From the NCBI GenBank assembly GCA_035578155.1, contig JAPWDM010000001.1:83058561-83122560 (forward strand): a stretch of DNA of 64,000 nucleotides. Direction: 5' to 3'. The DNA comes from Brachynemurus nebulosus (lineage: Eukaryota > Arthropoda > Insecta > Neuroptera > Myrmeleontidae). Positions 41,617 through 54,263 of this stretch are shown in pieces (position 1 is the first letter of the stretch; each line of letters opens with the position of its first letter). The notes beneath the pieces were generated by a model that was not told the origin of the DNA, did no database searches, and was given only the letters and a program-made list of their open reading frames with translations. The translations under genes and the position numbers were made by a program.

Positions 41617-41820
41617 TTATATACTTGTATATATTATTATATACCGAGCGTTAAAACAATGATTCGCGCGAACTACGATAATTTGGAAACTGTTATTAAA
41701 ATTAAAATAATGAAATTCAAATGGTAATTTGTTAATTACTCCGTTTACTATATCACAACCAGATCTTTTCACACCGCTTGTCTTCTCACGACTAACCGCT
41801 AGTTGTTTCCACGTCGACAT
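41617..41820 (-). pseudogene. N-terminal leader of a parvovirus-type PLA2 protein, truncated
   Basis: ATG at 41820. The first 37 residues include SREKTSGVKRSG and DIVNGVINKLPFEFH. These match the conserved leader that, in densovirus-like and Polinton-associated proteins, immediately precedes the phospholipase A2 calcium loop. Here the sequence turns into unrelated low-complexity residues after PFEFH (about 41705). The calcium loop and the His-Asp catalytic pair are absent, so no enzyme is encoded. It has its own TATA+initiator promoter. Confidence rests on recognising the leader only. Confidence 0.5.
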
Positions 41821-41828
41821 TTAAAATT

Positions 41829-41878
41829 GAACTGAAACAGGAGAGCATATGCTGTACTATTTATATATGTTATAAATA
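41829..41878. promoter_or_regulatory. Divergent core promoters with back-to-back TATA boxes
   Basis: Minus strand: TATAAATA (41865-41858) and an arthropod-type initiator TCAGTT (41835-41830), whose A is the 33rd base from the first T of the TATA box. Transcription would start near 41833, 13 bases before the PLA2-leader ATG. Plus strand: TATAAATA at 41871-41878, 62 bases before the ATPase ATG, with a less clear initiator. The two boxes are only 5 bases apart. Confidence 0.65.
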
Positions 41879-41939
41879 TGCTGGAAATTTACTCAACTTT
41901 CTTAGTATAAGAAATAGTGTTATTTGATCAACATCGACG

Positions 41940-42612
41940 ATGTCTTCTTCATTCGTTAAACAGCAGGAGACGCTACCAGTCAAAAATTTCGAGTTTTCGT
42001 CTGACGAGGACAGCACTGATTTCAAGAAAAATGGTCCACTGCTACCGAGGAGTATTAGAGCGATCATCTGTGGTCCAAGTGGATGCGGTAAAACGTCACC
42101 TCTTCTGTCGCTTATCCAGAATCCTAATGGTGTGGCATTTGAAAACATATACATCTATTCCAAATCATTACACCAACCGAAATATCGATATCTGGAACGA
42201 ATCATTAAAAGTGTTAAAGGTTTGGATTATTTTACATACTCAACGATGATGTCATACCACCGAAAGAAGCACGACCAAATTCGCTGGTAATATTCGACGA
42301 TGTATCTGCGCGGGTGAAAAAAGCCATAATAGAAAATATTTTAGCCATTGTCGACACTACAATGATGATTGTTTCTACTTGACGCAAACGTATACAGCGG
42401 CACCCAAACATCATGTACGGGATAATGCGAATCTTGTTGCAGTCTTCAAACAGGATGATCTCAACCTCAGACATATCTATGATGATCATATTAATTCCGA
42501 TATGTCGTTCAATCAGTTCAAAGAATTATGCAGAGAGTGTTGGCGTGATAACTATGGATTTTTAACTATTTGCAAAGAAGATGATATACGCAATGGAAGA
42601 TATCGAAACTAG
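41940..42612 (+). pseudogene. A32-like genome-packaging ATPase (frameshifted)
   Basis: ATG at 41940. The Walker A motif GPSGCGKT is at residues 45-52, preceded by strands RAIIC. The first frame ends at 42288. In another frame the expected Walker B strand SLVIFDDVSA follows (about 42283-42312), then TGA near 42377. The first-frame series resumes as LTQTYTAAPKHHVRDNANL (sensor-type region) to a stop at 42610. At least two frameshifts are therefore present. Total size, about 220 codons, fits packaging ATPases of Polinton/adeno-like elements. Role: ATP-driven DNA packaging into the capsid. It lies divergent from the PLA2 leader. Confidence 0.75.
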
Positions 42613-42679
42613 TTTGACCGTTTCTGGAAAGGATCAACATCCGGAAAATGCTATAACCAGTTCTGAACCGACCTGCTGA

Positions 42680-42818
42680 CTGGTCCTAAGCTGGTCCTAT
42701 ACTGGTCCTAAGCTGCTCCTAAGCTGGTCCTAAGCTGGTCCTATGCTGATCCTATACTGGTCCTAAGCTGATCCTATACTGGTCCTAAGCTGGTCCTAAG
42801 CTGGTTATATGCTGATCC
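42680..42818 (+). repeat. 11-bp tandem array, about 12.6 copies
   Basis: The unit CTGGTCCTAAG and variants (CTGGTCCTATA, CTGATCCTATA, CTGCTCCTAAG, CTGGTTATATG) repeats with a strict 11-bp step from 42680 to 42818. It lies between the ATPase stop and the promoter of the next gene. Further AACTGG and GGTCC words continue to 42870. The 11-bp spacing places each unit on nearly the same face of the helix. Confidence 0.92.
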
Positions 42819-42885
42819 AAACATTTTTCGAACTGGTTTAGTAGCCGGTATAGCAGTTTCGAACTGGTCCACCTAAATACGACCA

Positions 42886-42922
42886 TATAAATACAGCAGT
42901 CGCATGCGATAGAGCTTCAGTT
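42886..42922 (+). promoter_or_regulatory. Core promoter: TATA box plus initiator
   Basis: TATAAATA at 42886-42893 and TCAGTT at 42917-42922. The predicted start A is at 42919, 33 bases from the TATA start, the same spacing as in the PLA2-leader promoter. The ATG of the next ORF is 37 bases downstream. Confidence 0.7.
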
Positions 42923-42955
42923 CTTTAGAAATCGTTCTAAGAAGCAGTCATCGAG

Positions 42956-43568
42956 ATGGATAAAAAGACGATTAAAAAGAACATTATAAAAGCGGCAAGT
43001 AATATACGTAAAAAATTTAATGCTTTACGATCTGGAAAACTGGAGTCATGTTGCTTCAAAGTACATTGGAACCAGTCACTACTCCGCTTAAAGAAATAGC
43101 TACAAAGTTAAATGGTGACAAGAAGAAACATCCTATTAAAGTGGAAACAAAAGAAGAAGAAGAGGCGCAAGTATCGAATGCGTTCACACCTAAAATTAAA
43201 AAGAAAAAGAAAAAATTGGGAAAAAAACAGCAAACTATTATACTCTACCAACAAAGGAAGAAGATATTTCAATACAAGACATTCCAGAAGATGTTTTTGA
43301 ATCGTATCCAGAAGAAGAACAACAAAATGTATTTGAAACACCAAAATTCTCCGGATCAGCGCAGAGTGTTGCTTGAAAATTGATGCCAACACCTGAAGAT
43401 TTACCAAAAGAGTTTGGACCAATAGCAAGAAAATAATTACAACTACACCTTCAACCCAATAGCGGAATTGATGTGGTATACGGACCGTACAAAAAAGATG
43501 ATATAATAATTGGTGATATTGTGTTTGACGCCCTTACCATATACCTTGCTAAATTAAAAATCACTTAA
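42956..43568 (+). pseudogene. Basic/acidic element-associated protein (multiple frameshifts)
   Basis: ATG at 42956 with a lysine-rich N-terminus (MDKKTIKKNIIKAASNIRKK). A shift near 43045 moves to the frame starting at 43048 (TLEPVTTPLKEIATKLNG), which has Lys/Glu runs. A second shift near 43215 leads to an acidic, proline-containing stretch that runs past in-frame stops near 43371 and 43433. A recognisable C-terminal block (SGIDVVYGPYKKDDIIIGD) ends at TAA 43566. I know this ORF type from insect Polinton-like copies but not its function. A DNA-binding or core protein is a guess from the basic N-terminus. Confidence 0.6.
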
Positions 43569-43575
43569 CTGCTCA

Positions 43576-44498
43576 TAGTACATCTAGTCTTACTACATTT
43601 AGCAAAATCTAGTTATAATAAATTGAAAAAAATTATTTTCAATATTTTTTTTACGCGGGTATTGATGATGTTACATTCTTGTATTTATTTTTAATTAAAA
43701 TATTCTTATTTTATTTTTCATCTGTCATTAAAAGGTAATTTTTCATCTGTCATTAAAAGTTAATAATAGTAATTTTTTTATCCTAAGTTGGTAGACATTT
43801 AATACGTCAAATTTGGCGCATTTTTGATCCTATAAATACTAAAGCAGCCACGAACTTGTCTTTTATTCTAATTTTGTATTTTATATATTATATTTATCGT
43901 AAGGACAATTCAGGTATATAAATAAATTTTTGTTCCTTTCTGTAATTTAACTTTGTTTAATCACGGCTGGGTAAATTGCAATATGGCATGTGTTCAATAA
44001 TTTAGATGTTTGCCGCAAAGAGAAACAAATGTGACTGGAAATTATTGTATCTAAAGAGTTAAAGCGTGGACACATGTTTTTATTAAAAAATAATTGTATT
44101 TTATTATTAATTATCACACTTTAAATGTGACTGACATTTTTGATATAACAACTAATTTAACGCAATTAATTGTTACTAATAAGAAATCGTAAAAATATAG
44201 AATTGTTAAAAAAATACCGTTATAAACGTGTAATAAAAGTTTTAAACAAAATTTTTTCTTAAATAAATATAACCATTTAACCTTTTATTTTCAGCCATTT
44301 TAAATGTGTACGTCGTAAATATTCAGAGAGAATATACCACATCTACGATATATGCGATGTATACCGTGTGTATACAGAATGAATCGTGGTTTATAAAATA
44401 GGACGCACAACGTTGTAGAATATAGGATGCTTCACACCGTATTAAGATAACGCTAGACTTCAACTTTAATACAAGAATTTGTTAGCTTTAGATTATAG
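43576..44498. other. Non-coding AT-rich DNA
   Basis: TTTTTCATCTGTCATTAAAAG is duplicated at about 43716 and 43740. Nothing else recognised and no terminal repeat of the virus-like element found. Confidence 0.4.
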
Positions 44499-45085
44499 GT
44501 GGCGAGGTTAGTTAAGGTTAGGTTAGTTTAGTCAGTTTTAACAATATCCTTCGATTTTTAATATAGAAACTGGGTGGTGAGGTTAAGGTTAGGTTAGTTT
44601 AGTTAATTTTAACAGTATACTTCGACTTTGATATAAAAAGTACGTGGTGAGGTTAGTTAAGGTTAGGTTAGTTTAGTTAGTTTTAACAATATACTTCGAC
44701 TTTGATATAAAAAGCAGGTGGCGAGGTTGGTTAAGGTTAGGTTAGGTTAGTTAGTTTTAGCAATATACTTCGACTTTGATATAAAAAGTAGGTGGTGAGG
44801 GTGGTTTTGGTTAGGTTAGGTTAGCTAGTTTTTACAATATACTTCGACTTTGATATAAAAACTGGGTGGTGAGGTTGGTTTTGGTTAGGTTAGTTTAGTT
44901 AGTTTTGACAATATACTTCGACTTTGATATAAAAAGCAGGTGGTGAGGTTGGTTAAGGTTAGGTTAGGTTAGTTAGTTTTAACAATATACTTCGACTTTG
45001 ATATAAAAAGCAGGTGGTGAGGTTGGTTAAGGTTAGGTTAGTTTAGTTAGTTTTAACAATATACTTCGACTTTGATATAAAAATT
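44499..45085. repeat. Minisatellite of about 73 bp with TTAGG-like cores, 8 units
   Basis: Units begin near 44499, 44571, 44643, 44716, 44790, 44863, 44939 and 45013. Each reads G(G)TGG(C/T)GAGGTT..., then GGTTAGGTTAG, then CAATATACTTCGACTTTGAT and ATAAAAA. The GGTTAGGTTAG core equals two units of the insect telomere repeat TTAGG. Non-coding. Confidence 0.9.
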
Positions 45086-45300
45086 CGGCTTCTGCAGAAT
45101 TGTAAAAGTAATTTAGGATAAGAAAAGGAATACCTAAATAAAATAACATTGTGTGTATAGAATAGCACCTTCGACTTCGGCTAAATTTTTGGTTTCTTTT
45201 TAGCCGAAGCCGAATGTATGGCCAAAGGTGCATTTTTCGTTCGAAGATGACCGAAGCCGAAACTTCGATCGGACATTATTAACAGCGTAGGTATATTAGC
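45086..45300. repeat. CCGAAGCCGAA-rich inverted segment
   Basis: TTCGACTTCGGCTAAA and TTTAGCCGAAGCCGAA flank a short spacer (45169-45215), and GACCGAAGCCGAAACTTCG follows at 45248. A degenerate small palindromic repeat. No gene. Confidence 0.5.
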
Positions 45301-45695
45301 GCTGATGTAAACTAATGGTTGATCTTCTGTGGAAAAAGTAGGATTTTTCGTTGATAACAGTGCAGCTCGTCTAGCAAAAACACTTAGCTAGACGTATTAG
45401 CGTATTACTGAATATTTTCTCTCGCGGCAAAACTAAGGTAAGTAAAAAAAAAATAACCAAATAATAGCTATATATAGGCTACCTATGGCTATCAATGGTA
45501 TCACCAATACCATGTATTGACCAACACAGTTTGAACTTTTGAAGTGCTTTCAAAAGTGATTACAAGAATTTGGTGTGATCATTGCTACTGGTGATAGATA
45601 GTGATGCTGAGGTTATGTAGCTTTTTATTTTCTAATATTTAGAGGTACGAATCCAATAATTATGCTACAAATTATTCCTAATCATTTAATTGAAT

Positions 45696-45890
45696 CAGGG
45701 CCGGATTAACCCTGAGTCCGCCCCTAGGCACCTTGAAAAATGTCGCCTTTGTCTTTTTTACAAACGGTCTCTTAAAACAAATAACTGACGAGCAAAAAGA
45801 AAAAAAATGTTAATTACTCATTTTTCCGCCCTATTTTAAAAACTTACCGCCCCTAAAAATATCCCTCGTCTATTGGCTAAGCTGGCCCTG
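45696..45890. mobile_element. hAT-type MITE, 195 bp, with perfect 8-bp target duplication
   Basis: Begins CAGGGCCGGATTAACC and ends GCTAAGCTGGCCCTG, with AATTGAAT duplicated at 45688-45695 and 45891-45898. It is the same family as 34115-34420 in reverse orientation, internally shorter. Confidence 0.92.
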
Positions 45891-45958
45891 AATTGAATAT
45901 AAACTAATTAAAACATACTTATTAATTACATGTATAGGATCAATTATTTTTTAGGTCA

Positions 45959-47620
<1,662 letters not shown>

Positions 47621-47644
47621 TATATATGTATGTATATATATATA

Positions 47645-49678
47645 GACGGTAGAAATGCAATAGCTCGTACCTACACATTTTTCAAAATTGTCACTAGTTA
47701 GCGTTTTTTATAAAAGAGGACACAATTCCTCGATTTATACACTTAAATAACGTTAGTTGTTCGAACTACGAGACGTATTTTTGTCTGCAATACCACGTAT
47801 CTACCAAAAACATGGCTACTACTACCAAAACTAGGTAAGTACCGCTCTTATTTCTTAATTTAGTTTTGTTTATTGATTCATTAATATAATTGTGGCTATA
47901 AAATATTATTCTTAAAACTACAAGGAAGCATTTTTTTAACTGAAATTACCATTTTGTTGTTCAAAAATTAACACTGGTCAACACGACTTTTTGCCGTTAA
48001 TTCAATTATATTTTTTCGATATCTCTCATGTATAAGTATGAATAGAAAAATATTAAAAAAATTCTATTACATCGAAACATCTAAATATACCTATGATAAA
48101 CTATGCATTTGGCATAGTTTATCATAGGTAATCTAAACTCTATTTTTGTTATAGTAATATTATGGCGATGGAAAAAAGATATCAAGAAAAATGGTCATCG
48201 AGAATGCTCGCAGATTTTTGCTGCACATTAAAATGAGATTATCCGTCATACAGATATAAGAGACAAGCCAACCGAACAAAAAAGTCTTCAGAGTAATTTT
48301 TTAAAAATTAATTGCCTTAAAAACTCAATTATTTTTGTTTCTTTATAAATACATATATTTCTAAATCAATGGGTGTCGCAATTTTTTTTAACACACCTAT
48401 TTTAATTAATCTCATGTCAAGGTATGAAAAAAAAATAGTTGCGAACCACGGCAAAAATTTTTTTTTTGTTGGCCAGTATAATTTATAACTTTACAATTCA
48501 ATGATATGCAGTTACGAGGGTTTGCATATTCCTTAACTTTATCAAATTAGAATTACTACTTGCAGTTACGTATAAAATTTTCAAATCTTAATTGTTGAAA
48601 ATGCCTTAATTCTTTTATCGGCCGTTAAAGCAATGAATGATTTTTTAAATTAATTTTGCTTTTAGTTTTAGAAGTCGTACCAAAAAACTATTGGAAATGT
48701 GTAAAGAAAATGAATCCACCGTTTTTGACCAGAAAAACTTAGCAGTTCCTTCAGAAAATGAAAAAAATTCCGATACTGGAGATAGCTTAATCAGTACTGA
48801 AGATACAAAAACTCCAGCCTGTAACTCAAAATTTCAAGCTGAAGCTTCTCAACCACTGTATGAAATTTTACAACAAAGTAGCTTTATATTACTCGATGAT
48901 AACAAAGAATTGGTACCTGATTGTGGTATACAGCAAAGAGTAGAAATTCAGGGAGAAGAAATTGTTGAAGATAACGTTATGCTTTCTAATAACGAACAAA
49001 TGACATGCATGAATAAGGAAGCAATTTTAAGCGGTCTGGTAACAGAAGAAGGTGTTGTAATGGTAGATCAATTATTAAACAACAAACAGAACTATGAGAT
49101 AGGTATTGACATTCAGCAAAGGTGCAGCAAAAAAACAACAGTGATAATAAAATTATTGAGGAGAAAAATAATTTGATTGAAGATGAAGAGGGTAACGAAA
49201 AAGAGGGTAAAAAAATTATTGATGAAAATGAAGTTCGAGAAACTTTAAATTTAAGACTACGATAGAGTCTAAGAAAAACTTAAGACTAGAGTCTAAGAAA
49301 TAATTTAAGACTGCTTACTTTTTTAATAATTTTATACAATTACAGAACATGTATTTTCTTTAAAAAATTTTAAATAAATATTTTTTATCTACTAGGTATT
49401 TATTTATTATTTTTAAAAAAAAGTTCCCGTTTAATTGCAATAGCGCGTAAGTGCTGTATTGGTTCCTGTATTATTAGATGCAATACCACGTATGTGCATT
49501 TTAAATTGCTAAAACTGAAATTTGATATTTCTTAATTATAAAATCATAAAAATAAATAAAAATAACAAGAAATATACTAAAAATATTAAAATGATCAAAA
49601 ATAACCGTACTGGAGGTTTTTCGCTGCTACTGTAAAATTAACCAAACAGCAGATACGTGTTGTTGCATTTCTACCGTC
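47645..49678 (+). mobile_element. TA-flanked TIR element carrying a spliced gene, 2.03 kb
   Basis: Left end GACGGTAGAAATGCAATAGC, right end complement GACGGTAGAAATGCAACAAC, with TA at 47643-47644 and 49679-49680. A motif of the form GCAATA.C.CGTA..TGC occurs at 47657, 47788, 49436 and 49480 in plus orientation and at 49649-49665 in minus, i.e. clustered at both ends. The internal gene is at 47812-49264. Confidence 0.7.
47812..49264 (+). pseudogene. Unknown spliced gene inside the TIR element
   Basis: Exon 1 (47812-47834, ATGGCTACTACTACC...) ends at a strong donor GTAAGT. A middle exon candidate begins after GTTATAG at about 48155 (NIMAMEKRYQEKWSSRMLAD), contains one TGA and ends near a GTAATT donor at 48294. 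The last exon starts after TTTTAG at 48673 in matching phase (SRTKKLLEMCKENEST) and stays open to 49174. A one-base slip in an A-run near 49128 would lead instead to an acidic C-terminus (EEKNNLIEDEEGNEKEG) ending near 49262. The last exon is acidic and Gln/Asn-rich, with no recognised domain. The WSSRMLADFCC segment looks like a conserved short motif, but I cannot name it. Confidence 0.45.
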
Positions 49679-49836
49679 TACTACCGTTTCTATAACTCGA
49701 AAACCATAAGAGCTATAAAGCTCCTGACTATAGCAATCGGTTGCCCCCGTCGATATCTACAACTCTTATTTGAACAATTTTTCGATTAAATCAACGGTTT
49801 GGCTGTAATCAAAATGGCAACTCTCGAAAAACTCAG

Positions 49837-49839
<3 letters not shown>

Positions 49840-49882
<43 letters not shown>
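49840..49882. repeat. (TA)n microsatellite
   Basis: TA tract adjoining the next TIR element. Confidence 0.95.
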
Positions 49883-49886
<4 letters not shown>

Positions 49887-51669
49887 GGTGGTCCTTAAAA
49901 AACTAATATTTAAAAATTGCTAGGGGCACCCGTTCATTTTGTTCCACAATATGAAAAAAGACTTCCATAAAAATTTTAAATTTTTAAAAAATGTTTTAGG
50001 GCTCGCTACCAAGTTTTGAGTTTTCAAACTAATCGAAGATTTTTCAAAATTTCTATAAAATTTCATCATTTTGTGAGCACCAAAGTGACATTGATTATGA
50101 ATTAAATAATAAATTAGGACACTACATTAACTTTTAATTACATATCATTTATTCATAGCTCATTAAATAGATGTTCCCAGGCATGCGCTTTGGAGTGTCA
50201 TCCAAGCTCTGGGAACATCTATTTAATGAGCTATGAGTGAGTGATGTGTAATTAAAAGTTAATGTAAGGTAAAGGGCCTAGTTTCTGACTGTTTTGTAGT
50301 GACGGCTGAGGTTAAACGACAATAATAAATATAAGTTTTAACTTAAGAGACAATTAATAATTTTATCAACGAGTTTATGGCTTTCAAAATAAAGTCATTT
50401 ACGTAAAATAATTATTTGAATTGAATTAATAATTTAAATTAATGTTTAAAAATTGACATCCAAGGACCCAGTTTTTGACCCTTAGAATTTCTCATGTGAC
50501 AGTTTCTGACCCTGACAGTGGCCTAGTTTCTCTGACCCTTAAATTCAATTATGATTAGCTTATGGAGTGCTTACTAAGCTTAAATCAAATTAAATCATTA
50601 CTTAGATTAATAAATTAAATACTTATTTATTATAAAAAATACAGTTTTTAAAATTTAATTTACAAATAATTTAAGTCATGCTACAAAACAACAACATTAT
50701 GATTCCGACGATTTACGAAAAATAAAAACATTAATGATTCCGACGACGAAAAGCGTTATACCAATGTCGGCATGTTCGCTGTCGCGTTTTTGTTAGTTGA
50801 TAATTCTTCTCGTTAAATTGCTAGGCAACAAATTTTCGTTAGACAAACGTTATTCGAAAAAATACAAATCTCTCGTATAATAATAAATGTTTAATGTTAA
50901 CTTATCACTACGTTATGAAAAATAACAAAAACTAATCGAAGATAACTATAAATAACAAAATAACTAACAAAAACTAATTTAAAATAACTATTTTTACATA
51001 TTATGGACATGTCACTAAACAGATAATCTCGCATGTTTTAGGTTAGAATTTTAGGGTGAAAAACTATCTCATACCCTTAGAGTTGGGCCTAGTAATATTG
51101 ACCCTCCTATTTTAATAATAAAAATCATTCTAAGGTATTTTATAAGTATTTAAAAATAAAATTTAAACAAATATTAACCCGTTCATATATTTTTAATTAA
51201 ATTTTCATATTTACATGGTGAATATTGCACAGATCAAAACGACGTAGTTTCTATCGTAAAAAGTTTAGACAATAACTAAAAAATAGATTGCACACTCAAT
51301 TTAAACTTATTTTTTTATTTTGTTAATATATTCTAAACTTTTTAAATTGCTGTTCATTAGACACAGAATAGATTACTTTAAATTAAGAATTTATTTTTTT
51401 CTTATTTAAAATATAATTTTTTTATTAATTTATAAAAAAGTTGAAAAGGTCAAAAATTGGGCCAGGGTTAATTATCGGGTCTTTTACCTTAGTGTCTTAA
51501 TTTATTATTTAGTTCATAATCAATGTCACTTTGGTGCTCACAAACTTGATGAAATTTTATAGAAATTTTGAAAAATCTAAGATTTTTATGGAAGTCTTTT
51601 TTCATGTTGTAGAACAAAATGAACGGGTGTCCCTTATAATTTTTAAATATTAGCTTCTTAAGGACCACC

Positions 51670-51673
<4 letters not shown>
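49883..51673. mobile_element. TA-flanked element with about 230-bp TIRs, 1.79 kb
   Basis: Left end TTAGGGTGGTCCTTAAAAAA and right end complement TTAGGGTGGTCCTTAAGAAG. Inverted arms run about 230 bp (GGCACCCGTTCATTTTGTTC, GTGAGCACCAAAGTGACATT have partners). It is bordered by (TA)n on both sides. The interior, 50270-51480, contains GGCCTAGTTTCTGAC- and GACCCTTA-type words in both halves but no ORF. A 140-bp hairpin element is nested in the left arm. Confidence 0.85.
50125..50264. mobile_element. 140-bp hairpin MITE nested in the left TIR
   Basis: Arms of about 57 bp: CATTAACTTTTAATTACATA inward to ATAGATGTTCCCAG, then loop, then CTGGGAACATCTAT out to TAATTAAAAGTTAATG. It is bordered by TA at 50123-50124 and 50265-50266. 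The right TIR of the host element lacks it and reads straight through GACACTAAGGTAAA, which is the empty site. Confidence 0.88.

Positions 51674-51744
<71 letters not shown>
51674..51744. repeat. (TA)n microsatellite
   Basis: TA tract adjoining the right end of the 1.79-kb element. Confidence 0.95.
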
Positions 51745-53497
<1,753 letters not shown>

Positions 53498-53924
53498 TAT
53501 AATAAACATCTTTTTAAAAATAATTTTTTTTTAACTCATCATAATATGTAAACACCTGTTGATTGTTGAATTGATATATACCATATCGTACCAAGAAAAG
53601 CGAACACAATTTTTCATAAATTTTGCTTAAAATAAATTTATGAAATATTTTTGTAGTTCTTAAAATTTTTTAATTTTTTATATCACAGAACATTACGAAT
53701 ATTATAAAAACCATAACTCTGCATTACACAGTATTAATTTAATAACAAATTACATTAAAAACTACTAATTGCCAAACAACCAAAAAAGGAACACAACACA
53801 GAAGTTACAAATCTTTAAAAAAATTTCCATTAATTGCAAATTTCAAAAATTAAAAACATTTTTTTTAACTGTTATAAAACATTGTTGTTAATTTTTGGTA
53901 CACAATTTATTTGATTCCAACTTC

Positions 53925-54150
53925 ATTCATTGTATCTAGCAGACACACAAATACAAAACAAGTATTATCGGACAGAGCAACGTGCTGTTCAAGCAACAAT
54001 GGTCTTACAATACATTACAATCATCGTGCACTCGGTGACCGACACCGACCGACTAAATGCCTTACGCTGTGACAGACCAACAAATGACTCCAAGCGAGTT
54101 TTACTTTTTTGATATTAGTTTGCTTCTAGTGTTCTATGCTTCATTAGTTT
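53925..54150 (+). repeat. Dispersed repeat, copy B
   Basis: Matches the minus strand of 24660-24890: ACAATGGTCTTA, TCGGTGACCGA, CCGACTAAATGCCTTA, GTGACAGACCAACAAATGAC and TAGTTTGCTTCTAGTGTTCT. Both small ORFs over it are incidental. Confidence 0.75.
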
Positions 54151-54263
54151 TTAGAGTACTACACTCATCAACAAAATTAACCGTTCAACCTCCAAATAGT
54201 ATAACATCAAATTATTTTTTGAAAGCTGTGGTATTAGATTCTATTTGTTTAGTGAGTACATAA

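Larger units (their letters stand above)
38100..43575. mobile_element. Polinton-like/endogenous dsDNA virus structural-gene remnant
   Basis: A 5.5-kb block of densely packed genes unlike its surroundings. On the minus strand are a penton-like candidate, a 56-aa ORF, the major capsid protein and a 166-aa protein (40823 down to 38166), plus a truncated PLA2-type leader (41820-41705). On the plus strand are a packaging ATPase (41940-42612) and a basic/acidic protein (42956-43568). The capsid protein belongs to the family I know from insect and nematode Polinton/Maverick copies (F54H12.2-like annotations). DNA polymerase B, integrase, protease and terminal inverted repeats are all absent. Some ORFs are intact and others carry stops or frameshifts, so this is a partly decayed insertion. 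Confidence 0.75.

Noticed and set aside
38100..43575. Complete Polinton with polymerase, integrase and TIRs
   Set aside because: I searched both flanks and all ORFs by eye and found no PolB, integrase or protease motifs and no terminal inverted repeat. Only the structural module can be supported.
44499..45085. CRISPR-like regular array
   Set aside because: Units are continuous tandem repeats without unique spacers, in eukaryotic DNA. It is a minisatellite. No cas genes are present.
48088..50264. Pre-miRNA genes at the small hairpins
   Set aside because: Both hairpins (48088-48130 and 50125-50264) lie in transposable elements, and one has TA duplications. Nothing in the sequence separates a miRNA from a MITE.
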